DNA from: Bacteroidetes Order II. bacterium
GTDB taxonomy: Bacteria > Bacteroidota > Rhodothermia > Rhodothermales > UBA2364
Assembly (NCBI GenBank): GCA_016788705.1
Contig: JAEUSQ010000012.1
Location: 1 to 64,000 of the forward strand
Reading direction: 5' to 3'
Length of the DNA: 64,000 nt
The translations under genes were made by a program, and so were the position numbers. The notes beneath the pieces are model-generated. The model did not search any database. It had not been told where the DNA came from and saw nothing but the letters and a program-made list of their open reading frames with translations. Positions 34,309 through 42,746 of this stretch are shown here, in pieces. Position 1 is the stretch's first letter. The number at the start of each line of letters is the position of its first letter.

Positions 34309-36528
34309 TTAAGCGTTTTGTTTGATCATCGCACCCGAAATATCCACAATCGCACCTGCGGAGATTTTGATGCCTGTTGCCCCCAGTTCTATGGTATTTC
34401 CCATCGCTGTAAGTTTAATACCAGCGGGGCCCATTTCAATTGTAGAGCCGCTGGCAGTAAGTTTAATAGTCGGGAAACCTTCAATTTCTACCCCACTTCC
34501 CATCCCTTTGAGCGTCAGTTTACCACCTGTAGATTTAATATCCGCATTTGCCGTGGCTTGTACATCTAAGGTTTGGGTTTTGATCGTATGTTTGCCTGCT
34601 TCCGATAGTTCCCAGATTTCCCCGCTTACCGACCGAAGTTCCACTTTATTGGCAGCAGACTGGATCACCAGCTTGTTGTTTAAGGCTTGGTCTGCCAGTA
34701 CAATGAGGTTGTTCTGATCGTCTAACGTGAGGTGATGGCCAGCTTTGGTAGAGAGTCGGATTTTCTTGGCTGGGTCTTCCATTTTGAGTTCATGACCGTA
34801 TTTGGTTTGAACGGCGATGCCCTCTCTTCGGTCATCCAAACGGATCACATTTTCTCCTGTAGATTGCAATTGAATGAACTTATCCTGATCACTGAGGTGG
34901 AAAATGTGCTTATCCGTTGTTCTCATTTCTATATAATTCTCCTTGTCGTGCATCACCAATTTGTTTTCTTCTTTGGTGACCAACTCCACTTTTTCACCAC
35001 CATCGGTCATGTTCAGCACATGGTTATTCGAGGTTTTTAGCCGGATGGCGGTTTCGGCATCGTCCATCAACAATTCGTTGTGGGCATGGGTGCGGAGGAT
35101 ATTTTGTTTTTGATTTTGCGATGTGACAGGCGTGGTATTATTGGCATTTGGGACTGTTCCAAGCGCAATGGGTCGGTTAGGATCTCCTTCCAAGCATGCA
35201 AAAACCATTTCGGTGCGTTCGTGGTGGGGGAAGTGGAAACCATAACCTGAGCCGGAATAAGGCTGGGTCATCCGGATGGGCAAGGTGGCATCACCGTTTG
35301 GGGCTATTTGTTGCGAGCGTTGGTCAAAGTGCATCCGAGCATGATAACGGCCTTTGTCGTCTATATAGTTGCCCTGATGATGCTCCATGGTTGCCGTTAG
35401 GATGCCGTCCATTCGAGGAATGTGGGTTTTGCGTTCTGGACGGAAGGGCAGGCTGAACAATACGCTATCAAATTCATTGACGTATTCTTCCCCCTGTTGC
35501 GAGGATAGTGCTGTGTGACGGTGGCGCTGATCGCCTTTGTGAAGTACGTGGGTGAGTAAATAACTAGTATTGCGGTCATCCCGAAAATGTTGCCTCATTC
35601 CGAAAATATAACCCACACGGAAAGCCCGGCAGTCTCCACGTCCAGAGAACATCAGTTGTCGGCAAGCAATTTCCTGTGCTCGTCGTTGCGCCAATTGGTC
35701 TGAAACCGTGGCATCTGGCACATTTGCGCCATATTCTACCGCAACGCCTTCCATCTGACTCACGGTGGTGGTTCCGGGGGAAAGCAAGTCTGTAGTAGGG
35801 GTGTCATAGTTAAAATCATCCACATAGTATTTCCCCGTAACCATTCGTCCACGCGTCAGGAAGTCGCGGATGATTTCGGTGCCTGTCTCATCTTGCATTC
35901 CACCTTCGTTATGGTATGGGATATCGTCATCCAATGCCACAAAAGGGCAAAACGCGCTATCGTCGGCAATCACCCATTTATCGGTATCGCCTTCATGATC
36001 GAAGTAGAAAAAAATGCCTTCGTGTTCCAATATCCGTTTTAAAAAGTCCAATTCGCTTTCTTGGTACATCACCACATATTCTTTGCGAGGATATTGTCCG
36101 AAGTGGGATTCGAATTCAAAATCCACACCGGCTCGTAAGTTGTACCGGCGGGTGAGTAAGTCTTCGATAATTTCTCGCACCGATTTGTCTTGATAGATAT
36201 AATTTCCCCTGCTGAGGGATAGCTTCCAGATTTTGGGAACCATCGTCACGCGGTAAACACATTGTTCCACCACAAATTCGTCCTGAAAAAACTCGCTAAC
36301 GATGCCATGATGTTTTACCTCTTCTCCATTTCGTAGGATGGTAAGGGTACAAGATTGCATCACCACATCCGCAAAATCAATGGCATGGTCATCGGAAAGA
36401 AGATGAATAGTGAATTCAAATAAGTCTGAAATGGTCTCTTCACCCTCGAAGTGTGTAACATGCCAATGGTCTTCGGAGATGGCAGCCGTTCGGAAGGTGA
36501 ATTGCGTTTCGTGTGCACGTGGTGGCAT
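34309..36528 (-). CDS. vgrG: T6SS spike protein VgrG, second copy
   Basis: A spike trimer subunit of about 739 residues. The gp27-like N-terminal part begins around ETQFTFRTAAISEDHWHV and includes YQESELDFLKRILEHEGIFFYFDH. The OB-fold gp5-like region contains IRMTQPYSGSGYGFHFPHHERTEMV, typical of VgrG. The C-terminal third is a long beta-helix of short repeats (NHVLNMTDGG, KIRLSTKAGHHLTL). The start at 36528 aligns with that of the first VgrG; a Met at 36585 would add 19 residues. No effector domain is fused, so cargo must attach through adaptors or tip proteins. Confidence 0.92.
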   Translation of the reverse strand: MPPRAHETQFTFRTAAISEDHWHVTHFEGEETISDLFEFTIHLLSDDHAIDFADVVMQSCTLTILRNGEEVKHHGIVSEFFQDEFVVEQCVYRVTMVPKIWKLSLSRGNYIYQDKSVREIIEDLLTRRYNLRAGVDFEFESHFGQYPRKEYVVMYQESELDFLKRILEHEGIFFYFDHEGDTDKWVIADDSAFCPFVALDDDIPYHNEGGMQDETGTEIIRDFLTRGRMVTGKYYVDDFNYDTPTTDLLSPGTTTVSQMEGVAVEYGANVPDATVSDQLAQRRAQEIACRQLMFSGRGDCRAFRVGYIFGMRQHFRDDRNTSYLLTHVLHKGDQRHRHTALSSQQGEEYVNEFDSVLFSLPFRPERKTHIPRMDGILTATMEHHQGNYIDDKGRYHARMHFDQRSQQIAPNGDATLPIRMTQPYSGSGYGFHFPHHERTEMVFACLEGDPNRPIALGTVPNANNTTPVTSQNQKQNILRTHAHNELLMDDAETAIRLKTSNNHVLNMTDGGEKVELVTKEENKLVMHDKENYIEMRTTDKHIFHLSDQDKFIQLQSTGENVIRLDDRREGIAVQTKYGHELKMEDPAKKIRLSTKAGHHLTLDDQNNLIVLADQALNNKLVIQSAANKVELRSVSGEIWELSEAGKHTIKTQTLDVQATANADIKSTGGKLTLKGMGSGVEIEGFPTIKLTASGSTIEMGPAGIKLTAMGNTIELGATGIKISAGAIVDISGAMIKQNA

Positions 36529-36714
36529 AGAATTGGCAGTTTTTAGAGGTTCTGTCGGTTGTGTAGCAAATTTCTTCCGTGTCAAACGGGTGTCGGAAGA
36601 AAGGCCGGATGTAGGCTTCGTTGAAGCAAAGCGGTTACGGAGCCTTACTGTACCTAAGATAACGCTAAGAGGTGTGAATTGGGGATCAAGGGTACTTATT
36701 TTTATTCCCCATAC

Positions 36715-38016
36715 TCAGCCTGTATTGGGTGGTGGATTTGGGTTGCCGGCGGTGTTTCGTGCAGCATATTCTCGGGCGATAATATCAATAAATTCAAGGG
36801 TTTTGGTAATAATTCCACCGTTATTGGGGGCCGCGCCATGTTCTACATTGGCAACGATGTGTTCTCGGTTTTTGGGTAGCTTGACACCATTTAAAAGATA
36901 CCCCAACTGGCTCAATAAGGGTACAGTGGCATCGCTTGTATTGGCCTTTCCTACTTCGTAGGAATTCTGTATAATCCCAATGTCATAGGTTAGTGTGGTG
37001 GTTCCACTTAACCCAGAAGAGGCAATATTATAGGTTCTTTTGTGAAAAATAGTTTGTATGGCGGCATGGAATTTTTCGGCGTTAGAGATATTATTGCCGA
37101 TATTCGTGATGATGGGGGCATAGGCTTGGTCTTTCAATAGGTCGTCGTGAACCAAGCGATATGGACCGCTGGCGGCGCCATACTTTTCTGTATAGATGTT
37201 CGCTCCGCTATATGGGGTGGTGGTTTCAGTTTTTTTAAGGCCAGACATTTTCCAAATCCGCTCTTTGAGCCAGTTCGCTTTGGTGTATTTGTTGTTTGGT
37301 AACAATTGGAAAGCGCCTGTCATTGCGGAAAGTACATATGTTTGACGAAAAGCCGTAATACCTGCAATAGCCTTTAGGTCCGAGTCGTCGGTTCCTGCTT
37401 TAAAGGCGGCATATAGTTTCGGTCCGCCATGGACGGGTTGTGTGATGTGGATCACGGCTTCCACTTTGCTATCGCCAAATTGTTGCAGGTATGAGCGGGC
37501 CACTAAGCCACCCATACTGTGGGTGATTAGTATTACTTTTTCCGCCCCTGTTTCTTTCGCCAATACCTCACCAATACGTGTTTTCAGGGCCTTGGCAGAA
37601 TCTGCATTAGACTTACGCCAATCATAGCCGCAACCATATACATTCGAAATACTCCCTCTGCTTTTGTCGTTTGCGGCTTTGTGGAGGGACTCGATCATGC
37701 TTCCGTAAAACTTCCAACTTATCCCGCCCCACCATTGGCTAGCGGTAAGTCCATTGGCGGTTTCGTGACTATCGTCTGGATCAATATCGGCGGGATGCAC
37801 AGGATTCATATACCGCGCATTGGTTGTATAGGAAGAAGTAACCCATTTTTTTACCATGTAACTGGTGGAGTCCGGATTCCATCGCACATCACTACCATCG
37901 CTCGCCACGCCTCGGATGATGATGCGCGAACCCATAATCCCCGGTAAAAAGATGATGGGCAGGCGATACCGGACAGTTGCTTCTAACGTTTTTCCGGTGG
38001 CGGGTGTATCTGCCAT
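36715..38016 (-). CDS. Lipase-type alpha/beta hydrolase, candidate T6SS effector
   Basis: This 433-residue protein has an LCAT/PGAP1-like lipase fold. LPGIMGS at residues 24-30 supplies the oxyanion region, THSMGG carries the nucleophile Ser167, SDATVPL is the likely catalytic Asp and VEHGAAPNN the likely His. No signal peptide is present, as expected for cargo delivered by T6SS. It is cotranscribed between chaperone-like DUF1795 genes and the second vgrG, which suggests a phospholipase effector of the Tle class. No neighbouring gene looks like a periplasmic immunity protein. Confidence 0.75.
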   Translation of the reverse strand: MADTPATGKTLEATVRYRLPIIFLPGIMGSRIIIRGVASDGSDVRWNPDSTSYMVKKWVTSSYTTNARYMNPVHPADIDPDDSHETANGLTASQWWGGISWKFYGSMIESLHKAANDKSRGSISNVYGCGYDWRKSNADSAKALKTRIGEVLAKETGAEKVILITHSMGGLVARSYLQQFGDSKVEAVIHITQPVHGGPKLYAAFKAGTDDSDLKAIAGITAFRQTYVLSAMTGAFQLLPNNKYTKANWLKERIWKMSGLKKTETTTPYSGANIYTEKYGAASGPYRLVHDDLLKDQAYAPIITNIGNNISNAEKFHAAIQTIFHKRTYNIASSGLSGTTTLTYDIGIIQNSYEVGKANTSDATVPLLSQLGYLLNGVKLPKNREHIVANVEHGAAPNNGGIITKTLEFIDIIAREYAARNTAGNPNPPPNTG

Positions 38017-38029
38017 AAATATAGATGAT

Positions 38030-38887
38030 TTAAGGGGTTATCGGAGAAAAGTGTACATCTGGAAGGGACGCGAAGGCTTCTTTTGGGCCTGTTGCACACA
38101 TCGTAAAACCCGTTTTCTGTGTTGGTCTGAAAGCGGCGAAGTGACATAAAAACGGTATTGCAGCTTCCCAATAATGCACTTTTGCTTGAAAACCGTTTAT
38201 AGAATTACTCGGCCAATGGCCATAGTCGGTGGTTTGTGACTTGTTTTCCAATAAGCCGCTCATCCTTACCAAAAAATCGTCCACTTTTTCTTTAGCGGTT
38301 TCTTCGTACGCCTGTTCATCCGCTTTGATTTCCAGTTCTACGTCAGGGCTTTGTGTTGAACCAAAAGTATAGGTGGTCTGGTCTGCCCATCCGTCGGGTA
38401 GGGTACAGGTCAGTCCGAAGCCAGAAAAAGTGTTTTGTGTAGCCGAAGTGCGGTGTTCGGTAGCGGGAATAAAGGGCGCTGGTACAAGCGATTGTAGGGT
38501 TTGGTTCCATACTTCCCGGACGGTTTGTGCCTGCTCGAATGTGCCAACGAGGGCAAGCCGTGCAAAACTCTGGCCGAGGTGTAGAAAAAAAATATCAGTA
38601 AACCGAGTACTAACTCCATGCTGTGCACTATACGTAACACGGTGTGCCGTTCTGCCGAGTAGCGACAATTCGGCAGATTGAAAAATGCGGCATTGTGGCT
38701 CTTGCTGAATTCGCTGGTTCCAGAAAGCAACAAAAGCCGTAAAAGTGGGTTGAGGTGGGAAGAATTGAATCTGAAATGAAGGTGATGGCGGGTCTAAACT
38801 TGGCGAAAAGACAAAAACACCCGGTTTAAACACAAAACCATCTGGTATTTCACTTTGTACCTTAAAAAAAGCAAATGTGGCGGGCAT
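38030..38887 (-). CDS. Double DUF1795 (DcrB/EagR-like) protein
   Basis: This 285-residue protein has two tandem DcrB-like domains: residues about 5-140 (FKVQSEIPDGFVFKPGVFVF to VWNQTLQSLVP) and 150-280 (GFGLTCTLPDGWADQTTYTF onward). DUF1795 proteins near T6SS genes are Eag chaperones that shield transmembrane segments of effectors. Here the hydrophobic PAAR-like proteins at the end of the operon are candidate clients. It starts 23 bases after the Ig-like gene and is followed by the lipase gene 13 bases later. Confidence 0.7.
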   Translation of the reverse strand: MPATFAFFKVQSEIPDGFVFKPGVFVFSPSLDPPSPSFQIQFFPPQPTFTAFVAFWNQRIQQEPQCRIFQSAELSLLGRTAHRVTYSAQHGVSTRFTDIFFLHLGQSFARLALVGTFEQAQTVREVWNQTLQSLVPAPFIPATEHRTSATQNTFSGFGLTCTLPDGWADQTTYTFGSTQSPDVELEIKADEQAYEETAKEKVDDFLVRMSGLLENKSQTTDYGHWPSNSINGFQAKVHYWEAAIPFLCHFAAFRPTQKTGFTMCATGPKEAFASLPDVHFSPITP

Positions 38888-38910
38888 TGGGGTGTAGAAT
38901 TAAGAGGAGG

Positions 38911-39798
38911 TTACGCAACAATAAGGGAGACTTCTTCAATCACCATCGCCTTGTTGGTGGGTTGGAAGGTAATCCGGATTTTACCCGGCGGAACGTTTTG
39001 TAAATGGGCCAAGCCTTCTGTATTGGTTTGGGTTTGCTTTTGGCTACCATCTGCAAAATGGAAAATACATTTCATGTTTTTTAAGACGTGCCCATATACA
39101 TCTTTTACCGTTAGATACACTTCGTCCAAAAATTTGAGCGGGGGCGAATCTGCAAAAACATCTGCTACCGAGACCCGAAAAAACAAACTGGGTTGTTGAT
39201 AGCCTTTGGGCGACTCGTCTTTGGTAGGGATTTGTGCGGTGCTGCCATGATAATCAAACAGCCACTCCACTTCGGCACGTCCGCCTGTTACGCGGGTATG
39301 CAATGTGGTGAGGTGGTCGTGGGCATATAAGGCGTCTTGCTCGAATACCTTAAAGGCAACAGGTGCGCCGTCTGGCGGGCCTTGGATGGAGGCGGACATT
39401 TTAATAATGTTTTGCCGTTTTAATTCGCGTTGGCTCCAACGTAGATTGCTGATCTCCACCTTTGGTAACAGCCACATGGGGAGGGCACTGGCCTTTAGTC
39501 CCAGTTCCGGCAATGCTACATCGGCATATAATTTCAGGCGTGCCTCTGCCGGAATTTTAAATTCAAGGGAATGGTGATTTCCAAATATTTTGGTGGTAAC
39601 CTCCCCGTGTTGCTTCCCGTCCTCGTCTTTGATCATTACCTTTAGTTCAGAGCCAATGCCCACAAACTGGGTGAAAATTTCCAGCATCGCCTTAGCCCCA
39701 CAAATGCCAAAGGGTTGGCCCCAAGAAACTTGTTCGATGGAAGAGGGCAATTCTATGGGGTGTATTTTGTTCGCTTCTCCCTGATATTCTTTTTTCAT
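38911..39798 (-). CDS. Ig/transthyretin-like T6SS cargo-module protein
   Basis: This 295-residue soluble protein is composed of beta-sandwich domains. The N-terminal half resembles an Ig-like unit (ELKVMIKDEDGKQHGEVT, SLEFKIP). The C-terminal end is a transthyretin/carboxypeptidase-regulatory-like unit with VYLTVKDVYGHVLKNMKC and LQNVPPGKIRITF. A similar end unit occurs in the PAAR protein at 42743-43849. Its start codon overlaps the DUF1795 stop by four bases, so the two are tightly coupled. It carries no enzymatic motif. Confidence 0.6.
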   Translation of the reverse strand: MKKEYQGEANKIHPIELPSSIEQVSWGQPFGICGAKAMLEIFTQFVGIGSELKVMIKDEDGKQHGEVTTKIFGNHHSLEFKIPAEARLKLYADVALPELGLKASALPMWLLPKVEISNLRWSQRELKRQNIIKMSASIQGPPDGAPVAFKVFEQDALYAHDHLTTLHTRVTGGRAEVEWLFDYHGSTAQIPTKDESPKGYQQPSLFFRVSVADVFADSPPLKFLDEVYLTVKDVYGHVLKNMKCIFHFADGSQKQTQTNTEGLAHLQNVPPGKIRITFQPTNKAMVIEEVSLIVA

Positions 39799-40262
39799 GT
39801 GCCCGCCTCCATAGGTACAAAACTGAGCATCATCTTTTCGATTTCTGCCCCGATACTTTGGCGGGAATATTTATTCATGGAAGCAGTTAGTTTATAACCT
39901 TTTCCATTGTGTAGCACATACACCTGATCTTGCACCAACTGCACTTCATCGGCCGGAATCCAAGAATAGACGAGCCGAAAGGCCGCCATGCCATTAAAAA
40001 GCCTAATAAATTCTCGTTTTAGCACGGTACAAGATTTTAACATGGTTTCCAAGTCCACTGTTTGAATGTGAACATAGGTTTGTAAATCCGGTGCATTGGG
40101 AGTTGAATCAACTTGTATGGTAATGTTGTGCTGAATGTTGTCCAATATAGGCCCAGCGAGGATGTAAATCGTGGCATCTACCCAGTCTGAATAATGCTTC
40201 AGGGCAAATCCGTTTCCGCGAAATGTTTGAACCGTGCGGTTTGTGGTTGAGAACGTGGACAT
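39795..40262 (-). CDS. DUF1795 (DcrB/EagR-like) protein
   Basis: This 155-residue protein has a single DcrB-like domain: strands around FRGNGFALKHYSDWVDATIYIL, a DLETMLKSCTVLKREF helix region and VYVLHNGKGYKLTASMNKYS, with the final EIEKMMLSFVP typical of the family. No export signal is visible, unlike DcrB itself, which fits a cytoplasmic Eag-type chaperone. It overlaps the following Ig-like gene by four bases and starts 3 bases after the HEAT-repeat gene. Confidence 0.72.
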   Translation of the reverse strand: MSTFSTTNRTVQTFRGNGFALKHYSDWVDATIYILAGPILDNIQHNITIQVDSTPNAPDLQTYVHIQTVDLETMLKSCTVLKREFIRLFNGMAAFRLVYSWIPADEVQLVQDQVYVLHNGKGYKLTASMNKYSRQSIGAEIEKMMLSFVPMEAGT

Positions 40263-40265
40263 GGA

Positions 40266-41048
40266 TTATTGGCGGTTTAAGGCAAGGGTCTTGCGGATTT
40301 CGGCGCGTTGTTCGGGCGAATACACGATGGGTGGTTTGGGTTTGGTGAAGCTGAATTGTAAATAACCAAGCCGAAGAATGGCGCCTGCGGCGATGTCGCA
40401 AGCCCGGAGGTAATGGGGAAAATCAGGGCGTGCATCCACGCCTATCCGTTCCATCGGTTCTTCATCATCCAATATTTCGGCCAATGGGCGAATCAGCCAA
40501 GCGGCATTTAGGTAAGGAATATAGCGTAGCCAGCGTTGGCGGTCGCGTCCTCTGGTTTGTGGCATTTCTTGAGAGGCCCATCGGATGGCTTCAGAATTTC
40601 CCATGCGTGCAAGGGCGATCACAAAGGCTTCTTTTACCAAAGGCAAGGTTTCTTTGTACGACCGATTGCGTAGTTCATTGGGATCGGTATTGGGAAGTCT
40701 CCCTAATAATAAAGCCGTTTGTTGCCGGATGTATTCATGGGAATTGGTATCTAGAACCTTCCATAAAAAAGGAACCAAACTGGGCATCGGCATTTTAGAC
40801 AAATGGCCCATTCCCAAATTACGGATCTGCTCCTTTGCATCGTATAGGGCTGTAAATTGTGCTTTTAGGTTTTCATTCCCGCCCAATTCATCCAGACAGA
40901 CAAGTGCCAACTCGCGCACCGACACCTCGACGTGTTTTGTTAGTTCCACAAGTTCTGGAATCAACTCTTCCCTATTTGCTTGTGGCAAATACAATTGAAC
41001 CGAGAAGTCTTTCTCTAAAACTGCTGCAATAAAGTCTTGCGTATCCAT
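40266..41048 (-). CDS. HEAT-repeat protein of the T6SS locus
   Basis: This 260-residue alpha-helical protein has several HEAT-type repeats (ELVELTKHVEVSVRELALVCL, HEYIRQQTALLLGRLP, ETLPLVKEAFVIALARMGNSEAIRWA). It ends in a domain with PDFPHYLRACDIAAGAILRLGY. The layout resembles a HEAT family (TIGR02270-like) found next to T6SS genes in other phyla; the function of that family is not established. It sits between the protease-like gene and a DUF1795 gene with only 3-base gaps, so it may scaffold or cap cargo. Confidence 0.65.
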   Translation of the reverse strand: MDTQDFIAAVLEKDFSVQLYLPQANREELIPELVELTKHVEVSVRELALVCLDELGGNENLKAQFTALYDAKEQIRNLGMGHLSKMPMPSLVPFLWKVLDTNSHEYIRQQTALLLGRLPNTDPNELRNRSYKETLPLVKEAFVIALARMGNSEAIRWASQEMPQTRGRDRQRWLRYIPYLNAAWLIRPLAEILDDEEPMERIGVDARPDFPHYLRACDIAAGAILRLGYLQFSFTKPKPPIVYSPEQRAEIRKTLALNRQ

Positions 41049-41051
41049 AAT

Positions 41052-42242
41052 TTAAGGAGTTGTGGGAGCCGTACCAAGGTTTGTTAGGTTGCCATATAAG
41101 GTTGTAGGGGTTCCCGCTTGGGTCCTTGCTCTTCGGGCCTGATCGTCTTCAGTCAGTTGGGCAAGGTCTTTTAGGCAAAGCATACAACCCCTTCTGGCAG
41201 ATCCATTAAACATGCCATATCCGACATCATCAATACGGGCGGTATAGTTTTGACCCGTTGCGGGGGATGTTCCGAACATTGAATTATAGTTGTGCATAAG
41301 GTTACGACGCGACCATGTATCTGCGCGGGCATTGGGAGCTTGTACATTCTCCGGATGCCATAATGCCAAAAAATGTCCAATTTCATGTGCCAGATCATTC
41401 GCCCAATACATGAGGTCTCGACTGATAGAAGGGCTGGAATCTGCCAAAAAAATAGAAGGCCGGTTGATCCCATTGGAGGCATACGCATTGGTACTAAATC
41501 CAAATCCTAAAAATTCAAGACCGCTGGCTCCGGAGATATTAAAACGAGAAACACAATAGACATTAATCGTATTCCGTACCCATCTGGTTTGGATGATCTG
41601 GTTAAAGTCGGCAGTGGTCGCTACCGTACCCGCAGTGGCAAGGTTTACCGTCATTCTATGTGCTGCCGAAAGGGTATTGGGGAAATTGAACACAATTCCG
41701 GCGGGCTTCCAAATATCATTTACCATGCGCATGACCGCCGGAAAATCTATGACAGAACCAACACCCGTTGTATTCGTGGTAGAGGTAATGGTCACCAAAT
41801 GAGGCGTTACGTTTACCGTCACCGGATCCCATACCCAAACACCCAGTTCATGAATAATCGGGCCGATTGCCGAGCCGAACCGAACTTTAACCCGTGCCCC
41901 CTGAGGATTTCCGCCATCCAACCCGCGAATACGGACTATATGGGTGGATGAACCTGAAAGTTGGCCCGTAGGTCGGACAATACGGATCACAGCGGTGTCT
42001 TCCGTGGTGATAAACAAAGGCGCATCGTTAGAAATGTTTTCACGGCGCAGGCGGATTTCCACCTCTTCGTCTTTTAACACACCCACTACAGGGCCGTGTA
42101 TTCCGGATGGATTGGTGGCTACATACCCCCGATCATCAATATCAGGACGGCGTGCACTCGGATTTCCCGTAGTGGCGCGCTCAAACCGTACCGGAACGAT
42201 TCGGTAAGGGATGGTTGTTTTTAATTCTTTAATAATGGCCAT
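41052..42242 (-). CDS. Metzincin-like zinc metalloprotease, candidate T6SS effector
   Basis: This 396-residue protein has a zinc-binding motif HEIGHFLALWH with ligands His286, His290 and His296, the catalytic Glu287 and a RNLMH Met-turn (Met316), a metzincin arrangement. The first 150 residues form beta-rich Ig-like domains that could mediate loading on the spike. No signal peptide is present. It is immediately downstream of a PG-binding-like protein and the PAAR protein, which supports delivery by T6SS. Whether it acts on peptidoglycan-linked peptides or host/prey proteins is unknown, and no inhibitor-like gene is adjacent. Confidence 0.72.
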   Translation of the reverse strand: MAIIKELKTTIPYRIVPVRFERATTGNPSARRPDIDDRGYVATNPSGIHGPVVGVLKDEEVEIRLRRENISNDAPLFITTEDTAVIRIVRPTGQLSGSSTHIVRIRGLDGGNPQGARVKVRFGSAIGPIIHELGVWVWDPVTVNVTPHLVTITSTTNTTGVGSVIDFPAVMRMVNDIWKPAGIVFNFPNTLSAAHRMTVNLATAGTVATTADFNQIIQTRWVRNTINVYCVSRFNISGASGLEFLGFGFSTNAYASNGINRPSIFLADSSPSISRDLMYWANDLAHEIGHFLALWHPENVQAPNARADTWSRRNLMHNYNSMFGTSPATGQNYTARIDDVGYGMFNGSARRGCMLCLKDLAQLTEDDQARRARTQAGTPTTLYGNLTNLGTAPTTP

Positions 42243-42245
42243 AGC

Positions 42246-42746
42246 TTATATCCCTGCGTCTGCTTGGAGATCACTGTTTACTTGTGTACGCGCCGAAGCC
42301 GGATATCCTGACACAAAACCATTGGTGTCTCGTGCTTTATCTCCTTGAAAATTAAGGATTTCTCTGTCAGTTTTTCGGCCAAGGTCTCCGTCTATGTTTC
42401 CCAATTCGTAACCAAGCATGGCCAAGCGGCGTTGTAACCCTTTGTTGGCATTGGCTCCGGTCAGCGGCTCTATGGTACTGATAAATCGGATTTGATACCG
42501 TGTACCCAAAATCTCCAATTGGTTGTTGCCTGTCGGGGCAAGGCCATTGAGCCGGACTTCGCCGTTGGCACCTGTTGTTCCAGCAGGGCCTGTTGCCACA
42601 CCATTGACATATAATTGATACCGCAGTCCCGAAATGCCGTTAGTATGTTTTCCAGGATAGGGCTGGAAGTATAAAATAGCCTGAGCCGTTGTAAAAGTGG
42701 CGGTTGTTCCGGGTAGAACAGCCGTTCCGGGTGGGGCGGCGCTCAT
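42246..42746 (-). CDS. Peptidoglycan-binding-domain-like protein next to the PAAR gene
   Basis: This 166-residue protein has a beta-sandwich N-terminal part (YQLYVNGVATGP, GEVRLNGLAPTGNNQLEI), then a helical PG_binding_1-like segment at about residues 105-160 (LQRRLAMLGYELGNIDGDLGRKTDREILNFQ), the pattern of the repeat that binds cell-wall muropeptides. The start overlaps the PAAR gene by four bases and the protease follows three bases later. The three genes probably make one delivered assembly. Confidence 0.72.
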   Translation of the reverse strand: MSAAPPGTAVLPGTTATFTTAQAILYFQPYPGKHTNGISGLRYQLYVNGVATGPAGTTGANGEVRLNGLAPTGNNQLEILGTRYQIRFISTIEPLTGANANKGLQRRLAMLGYELGNIDGDLGRKTDREILNFQGDKARDTNGFVSGYPASARTQVNSDLQADAGI

